A stretch of 64,000 nucleotides of DNA, taken from the NCBI RefSeq assembly GCF_011044255.1, contig NZ_CP049107.1, forward strand, positions 620,001-684,000. Reading direction: 5' to 3'. The stretch is from Rhizorhabdus phycosphaerae. Its GTDB lineage: Bacteria; Pseudomonadota; Alphaproteobacteria; Sphingomonadales; Sphingomonadaceae. Both the position numbers and the translations under genes were made by a program. Below are positions 34,273 to 44,871 of this stretch, one piece after another (the first letter of the stretch is position 1; every line of letters starts with the position of its first letter). Below the pieces are notes generated by a model that had not been told where the DNA came from, ran no database searches, and saw only the letters and a program-made list of their open reading frames with translations.

Positions 34273-36486
34273 TCAGGGCGGCGGAAGCCGGTCGATCAGC
34301 TTGTCGAGCGTGAGCGGATAGTCGCGCAGGCGGATTCCGGTCGCGTTATAGACCGCATTGGCAATCGCCGCACCGGCGCCGCAAATGCCGAGTTCCCCCA
34401 CACCCTTGGCTTTCATCGGCGAGGATTTGTCGTCGAGCTCGGGCAGAAAGTGCACGTCCTGCTCGGGAATGTCGGCATGGACCGGCACATGATAGTCGAC
34501 CAGGTCGCGCGTCACGAAATAGCCGAAGCGTGGATCGACCACGAGCTCTTCCATCAACGCTGCTCCCGCTCCCATCGTCATCGATCCGATGACCTGACTG
34601 CGTGCCGATTTCGGGTTGAGGATGCGTCCTGCAGCAAAGGCACCCGCCTGACGGCGGATGCGGATCTCGCCGGTGAAGGCGTCGACTCCCACCTCGCAGA
34701 AATGCGCCCCGAATGTTGCCTGGGCATAGCGTTTGGAAAGGCTCCCGAACTCTATTCCGTCGGTTACCGCAATGCCGTCCGGCCCCACTGCCTGGCCCAG
34801 GGGAACCCGGCGGTTCCCCGACACGACATGACCATCGGCGAAGTCGACCTCGGACTCGTTGAAGCCCGCCTTCTGTGCGATCTCCCGCCGAAGCGACAGG
34901 CAGGCCGCATAGACCCCGGCGGTCGCGCTGTTCGCGCCCCATTGCCCGCCAGATCCGGCCGACTTCGGAAAGGTGCTGTCGCCAAGGCGCACGTCGACAT
35001 CCGAGATATCGACGCCCAGCATTTCGGCCGCAGTTTGCGCGATGATCGTATAGCTGCCGGTGCCGATGTCGGTCATGTCGGTCTCGACCCAGACCCGACC
35101 GTCGGTCTCGATGCCGACGCGCGCCTGGGACGAAGTCACGAGATTACCGCGGAAGGCGGCGGCCATTCCCATGCCGATCAGCCACTGACCTTCACGGCGG
35201 CTCGCAGGCTTCGCCGGCCGCTCCTTCCAGCCGAAGCGGTCGGCGCCGACGCGCAGGCATTCGATGAAAGGGCGGCTCGAGAAGGGACGCTCGGGGCCCT
35301 TTTCAGGATCATATTGCACGTCATTGCGGATGCGCAGCTCGACCGGATCGATCCCGACCTTTTCCGCCAGCTCGTCCATCGCCACTTCGAGTGCGAGCAT
35401 GCCCGCGGCTTCGCCCGGCGCGCGCATCGCATTGCCCTCGGGCAGGTTCAGCTCGCTCAGATAATGGGCGACCAGCCGGTTCTCGCCGCGATACAGCAGC
35501 CGGGTCTGAATGCCGGCGCTTTCGGTTCCGCCCCCTGGTTGATTGCCCGACCAGCTTTCATGGCCGATCGCGACGATTCGCCCGTCGCTATCGGCACCCA
35601 GGCGGATACGCTGCACCGTCGCCGGCCGGTGGGTGGTATTGTTGGCGATGTGCGGGCGGGTGAGCGCGACCTTCACCGCGCGGCCGATATGGCGGGCCGC
35701 AACGGCCGCGAGCAGGGCATCGGCCCGGATCCACAGCTTCGAGCCGAATCCGCCTCCGACATAAGGCGAGACGATCCGGATCTTCTCCTTGGCGATACCC
35801 AGCGTCACCGCCATGTCGTCGACCGCGTCGGCGATCATCTGGTTCGAGGTCCACAGCGTCAGCTGATCGCCGTCCCACAGAGCGGTGGACGCGTGCGGCT
35901 CCATCATCTGATGGCTCTGGTCTGGCGTGGTATAGCGCTCGTCGAGCTGCACGGGCGCCGCTGCGAAGCCGGCCTCGAAATCGCCGGTGCGGCTTACCCC
36001 CGGACCCGCGAAGCCGCGCGGAGCGGGTCTGGCGTGCGGAATGGATTCTTCCAGATCGAAGCGCCCGTCCTCGGCGACATAATCGACCTTCAAGAGGAAG
36101 GCGGCGTCGCGTGCCTGCTCGAGGCTTTCGGCGACGACCACCGCCACCGCCTGGTCATAATGCTCGATCGCGGGGCCACCCAGCAGGTGCACCGCGTGGG
36201 ACCGCGCCTTGCCGAGCGAACCTGCATTGGCCGATGTCAGGACCGCGATCACGCCCGGTGCTGCCTCGGCGGCCCGGCTGTCGATGAAACGGATCCTTCC
36301 CTTTCCGATCGTCGCACCGACGACCCAGCCATAGGCGGCCTCTGGCGCGACATCGTGACGTTCATAGGCATAGGGTGCTCTGCCGCTCACCTTCAGCGGC
36401 CCATCGACCCGATCGAGCGGCCGACCGACGACACGCTCCCGATCGATCGGATTGGCGCCTGCGGGGGTTTCGAACTTCAGGCTCAT
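34273..36486 (-). CDS. Aldehyde/xanthine oxidoreductase large subunit, Mo-molybdopterin (PaoC/YagR type)
   Basis: A 737-residue xanthine oxidase-family subunit. The start ATGA overlaps the FAD gene. [15 protein letters not shown] and [20 protein letters not shown] are cofactor-domain motifs, and the catalytic Glu lies in [20 protein letters not shown]. The [17 protein letters not shown] motif is also family-typical. Together with the two genes upstream it forms a three-subunit enzyme oxidising aldehydes (PaoABC in E. coli) or heterocycles. Substrate unknown. No chaperone (XdhC/PaoD) is adjacent. Confidence 0.9.
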   Translation of the reverse strand: MSLKFETPAGANPIDRERVVGRPLDRVDGPLKVSGRAPYAYERHDVAPEAAYGWVVGATIGKGRIRFIDSRAAEAAPGVIAVLTSANAGSLGKARSHAVHLLGGPAIEHYDQAVAVVVAESLEQARDAAFLLKVDYVAEDGRFDLEESIPHARPAPRGFAGPGVSRTGDFEAGFAAAPVQLDERYTTPDQSHQMMEPHASTALWDGDQLTLWTSNQMIADAVDDMAVTLGIAKEKIRIVSPYVGGGFGSKLWIRADALLAAVAARHIGRAVKVALTRPHIANNTTHRPATVQRIRLGADSDGRIVAIGHESWSGNQPGGGTESAGIQTRLLYRGENRLVAHYLSELNLPEGNAMRAPGEAAGMLALEVAMDELAEKVGIDPVELRIRNDVQYDPEKGPERPFSSRPFIECLRVGADRFGWKERPAKPASRREGQWLIGMGMAAAFRGNLVTSSQARVGIETDGRVWVETDMTDIGTGSYTIIAQTAAEMLGVDISDVDVRLGDSTFPKSAGSGGQWGANSATAGVYAACLSLRREIAQKAGFNESEVDFADGHVVSGNRRVPLGQAVGPDGIAVTDGIEFGSLSKRYAQATFGAHFCEVGVDAFTGEIRIRRQAGAFAAGRILNPKSARSQVIGSMTMGAGAALMEELVVDPRFGYFVTRDLVDYHVPVHADIPEQDVHFLPELDDKSSPMKAKGVGELGICGAGAAIANAVYNATGIRLRDYPLTLDKLIDRLPPP

Positions 36487-37424
36487 GCCGATGCCTCCGT
36501 CAGGGTTGCCGCCAGCGTCCGCCGCGCCAGGGTCAGCTTGAACCGATTCTGCTCTGTCGGCCTCGCTTCCGCCTCCAGGGCATCGCCGATCGCGTCGGCG
36601 CCGCCACGCTTCTCCGCTTCCTCCATGCGCCACGGCTTAGCGGCGACCCCGCCGATCGCCACGCGCCGGTCGTCGCCGCTGACGATCGCCGCGACGGACA
36701 CCAGCGCGAAGGCATAGGAGGCCCGGTCACGAACCTTGCGGTAGACATGCCGCCCCGGAAGAGGCGGCGGAAGCGTCACATGGGTGATCAGCTCTCCGGC
36801 CTCCAGCGCGGTTTCGACATGCGGTGTCTCGCCCGGCAGCTGGTGAAAATCGGCGATCGCGATCGTTCGCGTGCTTCCATCGGCCCTCACCGTCTCCACC
36901 CTGGCGTCGAGGACCCGCATGGCGACAGCCATGTCGGACGGGTGCGTGGCGATGCAATGCTCGCTACCACCGACGATAGCCAGGCCCCGGCTCATCCCGC
37001 CGATGGCCGAGCAGCCCGAACCCGGCACGCGCTTGTTGCACGGCTTGCTGACGTCGTAGAAATAAGGGCAGCGAGTGCGCTGGAGCAGATTGCCGGCGGT
37101 GGTCGCCTTGTTGCGCAATTGCCCCGATGCACCGGCCAGCAGCGCCCTCGACAGAACCCCATAGTCGGTCCGCACCCGATCATGCGCGGCGAGATCGGTG
37201 TTGCGGACGAGCGCGCCGATCCGCAGTCCGCCATCGTCCTCATCCTCGATGCGATCGAGGCCGATCCGGTTGATATCGATCAGTTGCGCCGGCTGCTCCA
37301 CCTGAACCTTCATCAGGTCGAGCAAATTGGTCCCGCCGGCAATGAAGCGTGCGCCCGGATGTGCCGATGCCAGACGCGCGGCATCGGCCGCATCCGTCGC
37401 CCGGTGATAATCGAAGGGCCTCAC
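36483..37424 (-). CDS. Mo-oxidoreductase FAD-binding subunit (PaoB/YagS type)
   Basis: A 313-residue FAD subunit: [20 protein letters not shown] at the N-terminus and [20 protein letters not shown] for FAD binding. The segment [20 protein letters not shown] with a further Cys (GSGCSAIGG) matches the extra [4Fe-4S] cluster reported for PaoB. GTG start at 37424 inside the end of the small subunit gene (overlap 4 bases), and a 4-base overlap with the large subunit gene. Confidence 0.9.
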   Translation of the reverse strand: MRPFDYHRATDAADAARLASAHPGARFIAGGTNLLDLMKVQVEQPAQLIDINRIGLDRIEDEDDGGLRIGALVRNTDLAAHDRVRTDYGVLSRALLAGASGQLRNKATTAGNLLQRTRCPYFYDVSKPCNKRVPGSGCSAIGGMSRGLAIVGGSEHCIATHPSDMAVAMRVLDARVETVRADGSTRTIAIADFHQLPGETPHVETALEAGELITHVTLPPPLPGRHVYRKVRDRASYAFALVSVAAIVSGDDRRVAIGGVAAKPWRMEEAEKRGGADAIGDALEAEARPTEQNRFKLTLARRTLAATLTEASA

Positions 37425-37975
37425 GCCGCCGTCTCCCCTGCGACCTGCCGGATCGCTGCGATGATGTTGGGATAGGCGGCGCAGCGGCAGATATTGCCGC
37501 TCATCCGCTCGCGCAGTTCCTCGTCGGAGATACGAACGTCGAGGAGATCGGCGGTGACGTGGCTGGGCACTCCGCGCTCGATTTCGTCCAGCACGGCCAC
37601 GGCCGAGCAGATCTGCCCGGGCGTGCAATAGCCGCACTGATATCCGTCCTGCTCGACAAAGGCCCGCTGCATCGGATGCAGGGCATCTGGCGTGCCCAAA
37701 CCCTCGATCGTGACGATATCCTCACCGTCGTGCATCACAGCAAGTGAGAGGCAACTGTTGATCCGCCGCCCGTCGACGATGACGGTGCAGGCACCACATT
37801 GTCCATGGTCGCAGCCCTTCTTGGTGCCCGTCAGCCTCAGATGCTCGCGCAGCAGATCGAGCAAGCTCGTGCGCGGGTCGAGATCGACGCTATGCCCGGC
37901 GCCGTTCACCCGGAGGGAGACCGTCACGGCCGCCGGTCCGGTCGACCGCTCCGCGGCCGCCATTTGCTGCGTCAT
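37421..37975 (-). CDS. Mo-oxidoreductase [2Fe-2S] subunit (PaoA/YagT type)
   Basis: A 184-residue subunit with two [2Fe-2S] clusters: plant-type [21 protein letters not shown] and helical-domain [11 protein letters not shown] with [14 protein letters not shown]. coli PaoA carries a Tat signal for periplasmic export; none is seen here ([20 protein letters not shown]), so this enzyme is expected to be cytoplasmic. First gene of the operon. Confidence 0.92.
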   Translation of the reverse strand: MTQQMAAAERSTGPAAVTVSLRVNGAGHSVDLDPRTSLLDLLREHLRLTGTKKGCDHGQCGACTVIVDGRRINSCLSLAVMHDGEDIVTIEGLGTPDALHPMQRAFVEQDGYQCGYCTPGQICSAVAVLDEIERGVPSHVTADLLDVRISDEELRERMSGNICRCAAYPNIIAAIRQVAGETAA

Positions 37976-38159
37976 AGATCACTCCCTCAATCGGAACATA
38001 AGATGTTCGACCTTCGCGCGCTTCCCGCCCATGGAACGGACCAGAACGCACTGACGTCAAGCACACCCAACGCCACTGCGCGCTACAGGTTCATTTCGTT
38101 TGCGCGCAACATCATCATAGCCTTTGGGGAAGCGGCCAAGCCACGGCCATCGACGCAGT

Positions 38160-39161
38160 TCAGCCCCACAGCGCCGGCGAAGGGGGGTGTGCCACACCCC
38201 GATCGAAGCGGATCGGCGATTCGCGGTCGGCTGCCAGCAACAGAGGCCCGTCGAGATCGACCCAGCGCGCCTGTTGTGCCACGACCATCGCGGGGGCGAT
38301 GGCGAGCGATGTGCACAACATGCAGCCCACCATCAGGTCGAGCCCTTCCGCGCGCGCGGCGTCTGCGAGCAGCAGCGCCTCGGTGAGCCCACCGGCCTTG
38401 TCCAGCTTGATGTTGACCGCGTCATAGCGACCTACGCAACGGGCGATGTCGGCCCGGTCCTGACAGCTCTCGTCCGCACATAAGGGGATTGGCGAGGCGA
38501 TGCCGTCCAGCAGATGATCATGTCCCGCCTTCACCGGCTGCTCGATTAGTTCTACGCCATGAGGCAGCAGCGCAGCGGCTTCCGCCGCAATGTCGCGTCC
38601 GGTCCAGCTTTCATTGGCGTCGACGATGATCCGTGCATCGGGGGCACCCCGGCGCACCGCCGCCACCCGGTCGATGTCGCCCTCGCCAGCCAGCTTGAGC
38701 TTCAGCAGCGGATAGGTCGGCGCGGCAGCGCGTGCATCGGCCTCCATGCGCGCTGCATCCCCCAGCGATATGGTGAAGGCCGACGCGCGTGGCGCGATCG
38801 CGTCCAGACCCACCAGCGACCAGGCCGGACGGCCGTCGCGCTTCGCCTCCAGATCCCACAGCGCACAATCGATCGCGTTGCGCGCCGCACCGCGCGGCAT
38901 GATCCGCAGCAATTCCGACCGCCCGATCCCATCCGCGATGCGGGGTCCCAGCGCCAGCACCTGGTCGAGTACCGACTGCGACGTTTCACCATGATAATAG
39001 ATGGCCGTTGCCTCGCCCCGGCCGATGGCTGTTCCGTCGGAAAGTTCGACGGCAACGACATCCACATGCGTCTTTGCACCGCGCGCAATCACGAAACTAC
39101 CGGCTACCGGCCAGGTCTCGATCCGCGCGGCGAGGCGAGCCGCGAAACGCGCCTCGGTCAT
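38160..39161 (-). CDS. Dipeptide epimerase (L-Ala-D/L-Glu epimerase type), enolase superfamily
   Basis: A 333-residue muconate-lactonizing-type enolase-superfamily protein. The KxK catalytic motif is in LLKLKLAGEGD, metal ligands are in IIVDANESW, ELIEQPV and LCADESCQD, and the second Lys is in YDAVNIKLDKAGGLTEA. The layout fits L-Ala-D/L-Glu epimerases used in murein peptide recycling, but substrate cannot be told from sequence. The ATG at 39161 overlaps the stop of the TPR gene (ATGA). The region 37976-38159 upstream of its 3' end holds no gene that I can see. Confidence 0.85.
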   Translation of the reverse strand: MTEARFAARLAARIETWPVAGSFVIARGAKTHVDVVAVELSDGTAIGRGEATAIYYHGETSQSVLDQVLALGPRIADGIGRSELLRIMPRGAARNAIDCALWDLEAKRDGRPAWSLVGLDAIAPRASAFTISLGDAARMEADARAAAPTYPLLKLKLAGEGDIDRVAAVRRGAPDARIIVDANESWTGRDIAAEAAALLPHGVELIEQPVKAGHDHLLDGIASPIPLCADESCQDRADIARCVGRYDAVNIKLDKAGGLTEALLLADAARAEGLDLMVGCMLCTSLAIAPAMVVAQQARWVDLDGPLLLAADRESPIRFDRGVAHPPSPALWG

Positions 39162-40723
39162 GTCAGCGAAGAGGAATTGTCGACGCGACGCCTCGGGATC
39201 GGCTGCGGCTCGCGCGACGGCCAATAGGTCTTGGGCGCGATGCGACCACGCTTCTCGAATGCAGCGCGAACATCCGGTCGTGCCAATAGACCGGCCCAGA
39301 GATCGCGCAGGCGCGACGGCGGCGCAGCCCACAAGGCCCCGGTCGGTTGAAACTGGACGATCAACTCGCCTGCCACCTGATCATCGGCGAGCCCCTTCAC
39401 GGCCAGCTGCGCCGCTTCGGCGTCACGCTTCAGGCAGAGAAGCGCTTCGATCGTGGCTGCGTGATTTTGCCAGGCGAGCGACTTGAGCCGCTCGATCGGA
39501 CCCGCCGCCTCGGCGCCACGCCCCAGCGCCCCCAGCGCACAGACCTCGCTGCGGTCTATCCAGCGCATCGCGAAATCGCTCAATATACCCTTGCCCTTGA
39601 CCTGGATCGCGCGAGCGATGACCAGCGCCTGAGCGGGGCGGCCGATCTCGTCGAGATATTCGGCATAGGTGATCAGCGCGGGCCCAGCATCCGGCGTCTT
39701 GACCAGATCAAGGGTCAGGAGCGTCGACATATAGTCGGCGGCCTCCGCCTCGCGTCCCGCCAGCGCGAGGGCACGCCCATGGAGCATGGCGATCTCCATG
39801 CGCTGTTCGCTCATGCCCTCGGCGATCTCCGAGCGCGCCGTCAGGTCAGCTGCTTCCTTCGCACGACCGAGCAGCAACAGCGCATTGGCCGCATCGCGCA
39901 GCGCCGGCTCCGAGTCCTGCATGTCGCCATAATCGGCCAGCTTCTCCAGCGCGTACCCCTCCAGGGCGATCTTGCCTGAGGGGCCAAGGCGGCGCTCGAC
40001 CGATGGCCAGAGCGGCGCATAGTCGCGGTCGATCAGCAAGGAAGACAGCGTCTCCGGGTCGTCGATCCGGTCGAGCAAGGCGTCGGCCTCGTCGATCCTG
40101 TTCGCCTTGACCAGGGTTCCCACCGCTTCGCCAGCCAGCGCTGTGCCGAGATCCGGCACGTCGGCGGGTTCCCAATTCGCCTGGGCGAGCGCAATCACCA
40201 TGTCGCCACGGGCCGTTTGTGCCTCGGGCGACCTGTCGCTGCCGAGGCGACGGGCGATCTCCCGCACCCCGCTCCCGGTCAGCACGTCGAGCGAGCCGGG
40301 TGTCTGCCGCGCCAGTCGGGCCAGCTGATCGGCCGCATCGCGGAACCGGTTTTCTCCGGCGGCGACTATCACGCCATAAGCGAGAACGAGCCCATCGCGC
40401 GGGCTGGCCTCGGCCAGCTCCCGCTGGACCGCCGCCATTTCGAGGAAGCGCGCTTCCCGCGCAAGGCACAGGAGCCGCATCCGCTGGACCATTTTGCGGT
40501 CGTCGCCGGTGAAGTTCGCTGCGACCGGATCGAGTATCGCCAGGACGCCCTTGCAATCCTCGCGCGACGCCGCCTCCCGCGCGCCGACGAGCGCGGCCGC
40601 AAGGTCGGCCTTCGATGTTGCCACAGGCTCTGCCAGACCGATGGACGATCCGATCAGCCCCGCTGTCGCAAGCAGGGCTGCTGCGCAAACCCGGCCGAGG
40701 CGCCACCCGCGCCTATCGCGCAT
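39158..40723 (-). CDS. Exported TPR-like protein of unknown function
   Basis: A 521-residue protein with signal peptide (WRLGRVCAAALLATAGLIGS then SIGLA) and a body of degenerate helical repeats rich in Ala/Leu (for example LLGRAKEAADLTARSEIAEG, ALVIARAIQVKGKGILSDFA). No catalytic motif is seen. It is sandwiched with overlaps between phaZ (11 bases) and the epimerase (4 bases), which suggests one operon. It may be a scaffold in the periplasm; function unknown. Confidence 0.7.
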   Translation of the reverse strand: MRDRRGWRLGRVCAAALLATAGLIGSSIGLAEPVATSKADLAAALVGAREAASREDCKGVLAILDPVAANFTGDDRKMVQRMRLLCLAREARFLEMAAVQRELAEASPRDGLVLAYGVIVAAGENRFRDAADQLARLARQTPGSLDVLTGSGVREIARRLGSDRSPEAQTARGDMVIALAQANWEPADVPDLGTALAGEAVGTLVKANRIDEADALLDRIDDPETLSSLLIDRDYAPLWPSVERRLGPSGKIALEGYALEKLADYGDMQDSEPALRDAANALLLLGRAKEAADLTARSEIAEGMSEQRMEIAMLHGRALALAGREAEAADYMSTLLTLDLVKTPDAGPALITYAEYLDEIGRPAQALVIARAIQVKGKGILSDFAMRWIDRSEVCALGALGRGAEAAGPIERLKSLAWQNHAATIEALLCLKRDAEAAQLAVKGLADDQVAGELIVQFQPTGALWAAPPSRLRDLWAGLLARPDVRAAFEKRGRIAPKTYWPSREPQPIPRRRVDNSSSLT

Positions 40724-41933
40724 TCGCGGCGATCCACGCATCCACGACCGGCGCAATCTTCTCGCGCCAGCGCCGACCGTTGAAGATGCCGTAATGGCCG
40801 ACCTTCTCTGCAAGAAGATACTGCTTCTTCTCGTCGGGCAGCGCGGTCGCGAGCGACAGGGCCGCCTTGGTCTGGCCAATGCCCGAGATATCGTCGCGTT
40901 CGCCTTCGATCGCGAGAAGCCCGATATCCTTGATAGCCGCCGGGTCCACCAGCTTGCCGCGGTGCATGAACTGGCCCTTGGGCAATAGATGCCGCTGGAA
41001 GACCTGGTCGATCGTCTGGATGTAGAATTCCTCGGTCATGTCGCAGACCGAACGATATTCGTCGTAAAAGGCCTTGGTCGCGTCCGCGCTCTCCTCGTCG
41101 CCCTCGACGAGATGCTTGAACATGCTCCAATGGCTGACGAGGTGGTTGCCGAGGTTCATCGCCATGAAGCCGGTCAGTTGCAGGAAGCCCGGATAGACGC
41201 GTCGTCCTGCCCCCGGATAGAAAACCGGCACGGTGTGGATGACATTCTGCTCGAACCAGGCAAGCGGCCGCTGTGTCGCCACGGTGTTGACTGCGGTCGG
41301 CGCCTCGCGCGTATCGATCGGACCGCCCATCATCGTCAGCGACGCCGGGCGACAGGGATTGCCGTCCGCCGCCATGATCGCCGCAGCCGCATAGGCAGGC
41401 ACCGACGGCTGGCACACCGCGAGCATATGCGTGCCCGGGCCGAGCTTCTCGAGAAACTCGACGAGATAGTCGACATAATCGTCGAGGTCGAAGCGGCCAT
41501 CGCTCACGGGCACGAGCCGCGCGTCGCGCCAGTCGGTGATATAGACATCGTGGCGGGGCAGCATCCGCTCCACCGTTCCGCGCAGCAGCGTGGCGTAATG
41601 GCCCGACATGGGCGCGACGATCAGCAGCTTCGGCTGGCCGCTGATACCGCGCCGCCGGAACCGCTTGAGCTGGCCAAAGGGCTTCCGAAGAATGATTTCC
41701 TCGGTTACGGCCACCGTCTTTCCGTCGATCTCGACCTCGGTGAAACCGAAATCCGGCTTGCCGCGCGATGCCGAGGCATGGGCGAAGACGTCGAGTCCCG
41801 AGGCCATCATCGGTGCCATGTTGCTATAGGACATCGGGTTCAGCGGATTCTGCAGCCATTGCGCACTGATATTGGCCCATGCGCTGGCGGCGGACATCAG
41901 GGTCCGCTGAAACTCATAGGCGTCGTACAGCAT
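40713..41933 (-). CDS. phaZ: Intracellular polyhydroxyalkanoate depolymerase
   Basis: A 406-residue PhaZ with the Cys-type active site VCQPSVPAYAA (Cys174) and the family start MLYDAYEFQRTLMSAASAWA. YITDWRDARLVPVSDGRFDL and VGHYGIFNGRRWREKI (active His) are typical. It breaks down stored PHB in the cytoplasm. Together with phaR and phaA at 23-26 kb this shows a storage polyester cycle, split over two loci. Its 3' end overlaps the TPR gene start. Confidence 0.93.
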   Translation of the reverse strand: MLYDAYEFQRTLMSAASAWANISAQWLQNPLNPMSYSNMAPMMASGLDVFAHASASRGKPDFGFTEVEIDGKTVAVTEEIILRKPFGQLKRFRRRGISGQPKLLIVAPMSGHYATLLRGTVERMLPRHDVYITDWRDARLVPVSDGRFDLDDYVDYLVEFLEKLGPGTHMLAVCQPSVPAYAAAAIMAADGNPCRPASLTMMGGPIDTREAPTAVNTVATQRPLAWFEQNVIHTVPVFYPGAGRRVYPGFLQLTGFMAMNLGNHLVSHWSMFKHLVEGDEESADATKAFYDEYRSVCDMTEEFYIQTIDQVFQRHLLPKGQFMHRGKLVDPAAIKDIGLLAIEGERDDISGIGQTKAALSLATALPDEKKQYLLAEKVGHYGIFNGRRWREKIAPVVDAWIAANAR

Positions 41934-42127
41934 TCACATCTCCGCATATTGCGCAAAGCGTCTCGCAAACCGTCGCCGGAATACCGCAGCGCGGCAACGG
42001 GCGCCATTCTCATTTAGGTTTAGCAAGGCTGGATTGCCACAAGCTTTCCAACGCGCATCGCGCCGATGACGATCCGCGACACCTATGGTCGATTGAGCCG
42101 GGAGGCGCAGCTTGCTAGGGCCCAACC

Positions 42128-43906
42128 ATGGCTAGACGCGACGAACTCCCCCCGAAGTCCCAACGCAAGCTGGGCGAACTGGCGATGATCTGGCGTTTCG
42201 CCACACGCTATCCCGGCCGCATCGCCGCAGCGCTGGCGGCGCTGATCGTGGCAGCCTCGGCGACGCTGGCGATCCCCGGCGGCTTCCGGCTGGTCATCGA
42301 CAAGGGATTCATTGCCTCCGGCGGCGACGTCGGGCCCTATTTCCGGGGTCTGATGGGGATCGTCCTGGTCCTGGCGCTGGCGACGGCGACCCGCTTCTAC
42401 TTCGTCTCCTGGCTCGGCGAACGCGTCGTCGCCGACATCCGCACCGGCGTGCAGGCCAATCTGCTCCGCCTGGCTCCCGCCTATTTCGAGGAGAATCGCC
42501 CCTCGGAAATCGCGTCCCGGCTGACGGCCGACACCGCGATCATCGAGCAGGTTGTGGGCACCACCATCTCGGTTGCGCTGCGCAATATCTTCCTCGCGAT
42601 CGGCGGCATCCTCTATCTGTTCGCGCTGGCGCCGAAGCTTGCCGGTATGTTGATGCTCGGCATCCCGCTCGTCATCCTGCCGATCGTCTTCATGGGCCGT
42701 CGCCTCCGCCGCCTGTCCCAGACGTCGCAGGACCGCATCGCCGACGTCGGCGCCACCGTGTCCGAGACGCTGCGCGCGATGAAGATCGTCCAGGGGTTCG
42801 GACAGGAGCGCCGCGAAGCCGAACGCTTCGGCGAGGTCGTCGAGCAGGGCTTCGGCACCGCGCGTCGTCGCATCACCGTTCGCTCGGTCATGACCGCCAT
42901 CATCATCGGCCTTATCTTCGGGTCGATCACCCTGGTCATGTGGCAGGGCGCGATCGACGTCGCCAGCGGCCGCCTGTCGGGCGGCTCGATCGCGGCCTTC
43001 ATCATGACTGGCGGGATCGTCGCAGGCTCCTTCGGCGCGCTGGCGGAGGTCTATGGGGACATTCTCCGTGCCGCCGGCGCGGCATCGCGCCTGTCGGAGT
43101 TGCTGACGGCCGAACCCGAGATCAGGGCCCCTGCCAAGCCCATCGCCCTGCCCTCACCGGCGATCGGTCGCCTCGCCTTCGACCATGTGACCTTCCGTTA
43201 TCCGACCCGGCCTGAGGTGAAGGCGCTCGACGATGTCAGCTTCTCCGTAAAACCCGGTGAAATGGTCGCTGTCGTCGGCCCCTCAGGCGCCGGCAAGTCG
43301 ACGATCCTTCAGCTCGCGCAGCGCTTCTACGATCCGGAGGGCGGTGCGATCCGGCTGGACGGGGTCGCCCTGCCCGACGCCGATCCGGCCGAGATCCGCC
43401 GCCGGCTCGCCGTGGTTCCGCAGGAGACTGTGATCTTCGGCGCGTCGGCCCGCGACAATCTGCGCTACGGCCGCTGGGATGCCGACGATGCGGCGATCTG
43501 GGCAGCCGCAGAAGCGGCCAATGCGGCGGGCTTCCTGCGCGAGCTTCCCCAAGGGCTCGATACGTTTCTGGGCGAAGCCGGCGCGCGGCTGTCGGGCGGC
43601 CAGCGGCAGCGCATTGCCATCGCCCGCGCCCTGCTACGCGACGCCCGCCTCCTCCTGCTCGACGAGGCGACCTCGGCACTGGACGCCGAGTCCGAGAAGC
43701 TCGTTCAGGACGCACTGGAACGCCTGATGGAGGGACGGACGACGATCGTGATCGCCCACCGCCTCGCGACCGTGCGGGCGGCCGACCGAATCCTGGTGAT
43801 GGACCAGGGCCGCATCGTCGAGGAAGGCGATCATGCCAGCCTCAGCGCACAGGACGGGCTTTATGCCCGGCTCGCCCGGCTGCAGTTCAGCGAAGCCCAC
43901 GCCTGA
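42128..43906 (+). CDS. ABC exporter with fused membrane and ATPase domains (MsbA/MDR type)
   Basis: A 592-residue half-transporter. Six membrane segments span about residues 20-300, then Walker A (VVGPSGAGKSTILQLAQ), Q-loop (VVPQETVIF), signature LSGGQRQRIAIARALL, Walker B LLLLDEATSALDAE and H-loop VIAHRLATV. Such proteins dimerise to export lipids or drugs; the substrate is not evident. It stands alone between phaZ (divergent, 194 bases) and the mms operon (convergent). Confidence 0.92.
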   Translation: MARRDELPPKSQRKLGELAMIWRFATRYPGRIAAALAALIVAASATLAIPGGFRLVIDKGFIASGGDVGPYFRGLMGIVLVLALATATRFYFVSWLGERVVADIRTGVQANLLRLAPAYFEENRPSEIASRLTADTAIIEQVVGTTISVALRNIFLAIGGILYLFALAPKLAGMLMLGIPLVILPIVFMGRRLRRLSQTSQDRIADVGATVSETLRAMKIVQGFGQERREAERFGEVVEQGFGTARRRITVRSVMTAIIIGLIFGSITLVMWQGAIDVASGRLSGGSIAAFIMTGGIVAGSFGALAEVYGDILRAAGAASRLSELLTAEPEIRAPAKPIALPSPAIGRLAFDHVTFRYPTRPEVKALDDVSFSVKPGEMVAVVGPSGAGKSTILQLAQRFYDPEGGAIRLDGVALPDADPAEIRRRLAVVPQETVIFGASARDNLRYGRWDADDAAIWAAAEAANAAGFLRELPQGLDTFLGEAGARLSGGQRQRIAIARALLRDARLLLLDEATSALDAESEKLVQDALERLMEGRTTIVIAHRLATVRAADRILVMDQGRIVEEGDHASLSAQDGLYARLARLQFSEAHA

Positions 43907-43923
43907 CAGCCAAAGAAAAGGGC

Positions 43924-43944
43924 CGCGACGGACTGTCCGTCGCG
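43924..43944. terminator. Bidirectional terminator between ABC exporter and mmsB
   Basis: CGCGACGGAC-T-GTCCGTCGCG is a perfect 10-base inverted repeat. A-rich (AAAGAAAAGGG) and T-rich (CCCCTGTTCTTT) flanks on the two sides suit termination in both directions. Confidence 0.8.
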
Positions 43945-43976
43945 ACCCCTGTTCTTTCCGCAGCGGGCTTAGCGGA

Positions 43977-44867
43977 TCAGGCCTTGAAGCTGCCGTCGAG
44001 CATCTTGATGATGGCAGAGAAGTCCTTGCCCGCTCCGCCGAGATTGGCGAAGGCCTGATACAGACTCTCGGCGCTGCTCCCCATCGGGACGCTGGCCCCG
44101 ACGCTCTGCGCGGCTTCGACCGCCAGCTTGAGATCCTTGAGCATCAGGGCCGAGGCGAAGCCGCCCTCATAGCCATTGTCGGCCGGGGTCTGCGGCCCGA
44201 CGCCCGGAACCGGGCAATAGCTGGTCATCGACCAGCTCTGACCGCTCGCCTTGGACGAGATGTCGAAGAAGGTCTGGAGATCGAGGCCGAGCTTCTGCGC
44301 GAGCGCGAAAGCCTCGCAGGTCGCGACCATCGTCGATCCGAGGATCATGTTGTTGACGATCTTCGCCGCCTGGCCCGAGCCGGGACCGCCGGCGTGAATC
44401 ACCGCCTTGCCCATCAGCGCGAGAACCGGCTCGGCCCGCGCGAAATGCTCGGCGCTGCCGCCGACCATGAAGGTCAGCGTCCCGCCATTGGCCGCCGCAA
44501 TACCGCCCGACACGGGAGCATCGACGAAGGCGAGCCCCTTCGCCGTGGCCGCTGCCGCAACCGCGCGGGCGCTGCCCACATCGATCGTCGAGCAGTCCAT
44601 CAGCAGCGCCGATGCCGGCACGGCCGCGAAGATGTCGTTCTCATAGACCGAACGGACATGCTGGCCGGCCGGCAACATCGTCACGACATAGTCCGCACCC
44701 GCAACCGCCTCGGCTGCCGAAGCGACCGGCAGGCAGCCGGCCGCGGCCGCCCGATCGAGCGCGTCCTTCGACAGGTCGAAGGCCCGCACGTCATGCCCCT
44801 TCTTGGCAAGGTTGGCGGCCATGCCGCCGCCCATATTGCCGAGCCCGATGAAACCGACCGTCGCCAT
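43977..44867 (-). CDS. mmsB: 3-hydroxyisobutyrate dehydrogenase
   Basis: NAD-dependent enzyme of valine breakdown (3-hydroxyisobutyrate to methylmalonate semialdehyde). The 296-residue product has the Rossmann motif FIGLGNMGGGMAANL, the substrate-site DAPVSGGIAAANGGTLTFMV and the catalytic Lys in GSGQAAKIVNNMILG. It lies four bases after the enoyl-CoA hydratase gene and is the last gene of the operon. Confidence 0.94.
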   Translation of the reverse strand: MATVGFIGLGNMGGGMAANLAKKGHDVRAFDLSKDALDRAAAAGCLPVASAAEAVAGADYVVTMLPAGQHVRSVYENDIFAAVPASALLMDCSTIDVGSARAVAAAATAKGLAFVDAPVSGGIAAANGGTLTFMVGGSAEHFARAEPVLALMGKAVIHAGGPGSGQAAKIVNNMILGSTMVATCEAFALAQKLGLDLQTFFDISSKASGQSWSMTSYCPVPGVGPQTPADNGYEGGFASALMLKDLKLAVEAAQSVGASVPMGSSAESLYQAFANLGGAGKDFSAIIKMLDGSFKA

Positions 44868-44871
44868 ATGC

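Noticed and set aside
34450-36717. Plus-strand open frame of 755 codons opposite the Mo subunit gene
   Set aside because: Shadow of the clearly conserved xanthine oxidase-family protein.
37976-38159. Possible small gene between the Mo-oxidoreductase operon and the epimerase
   Set aside because: No frame with ribosome site and plausible composition; likely the upstream region of the oxidoreductase operon.
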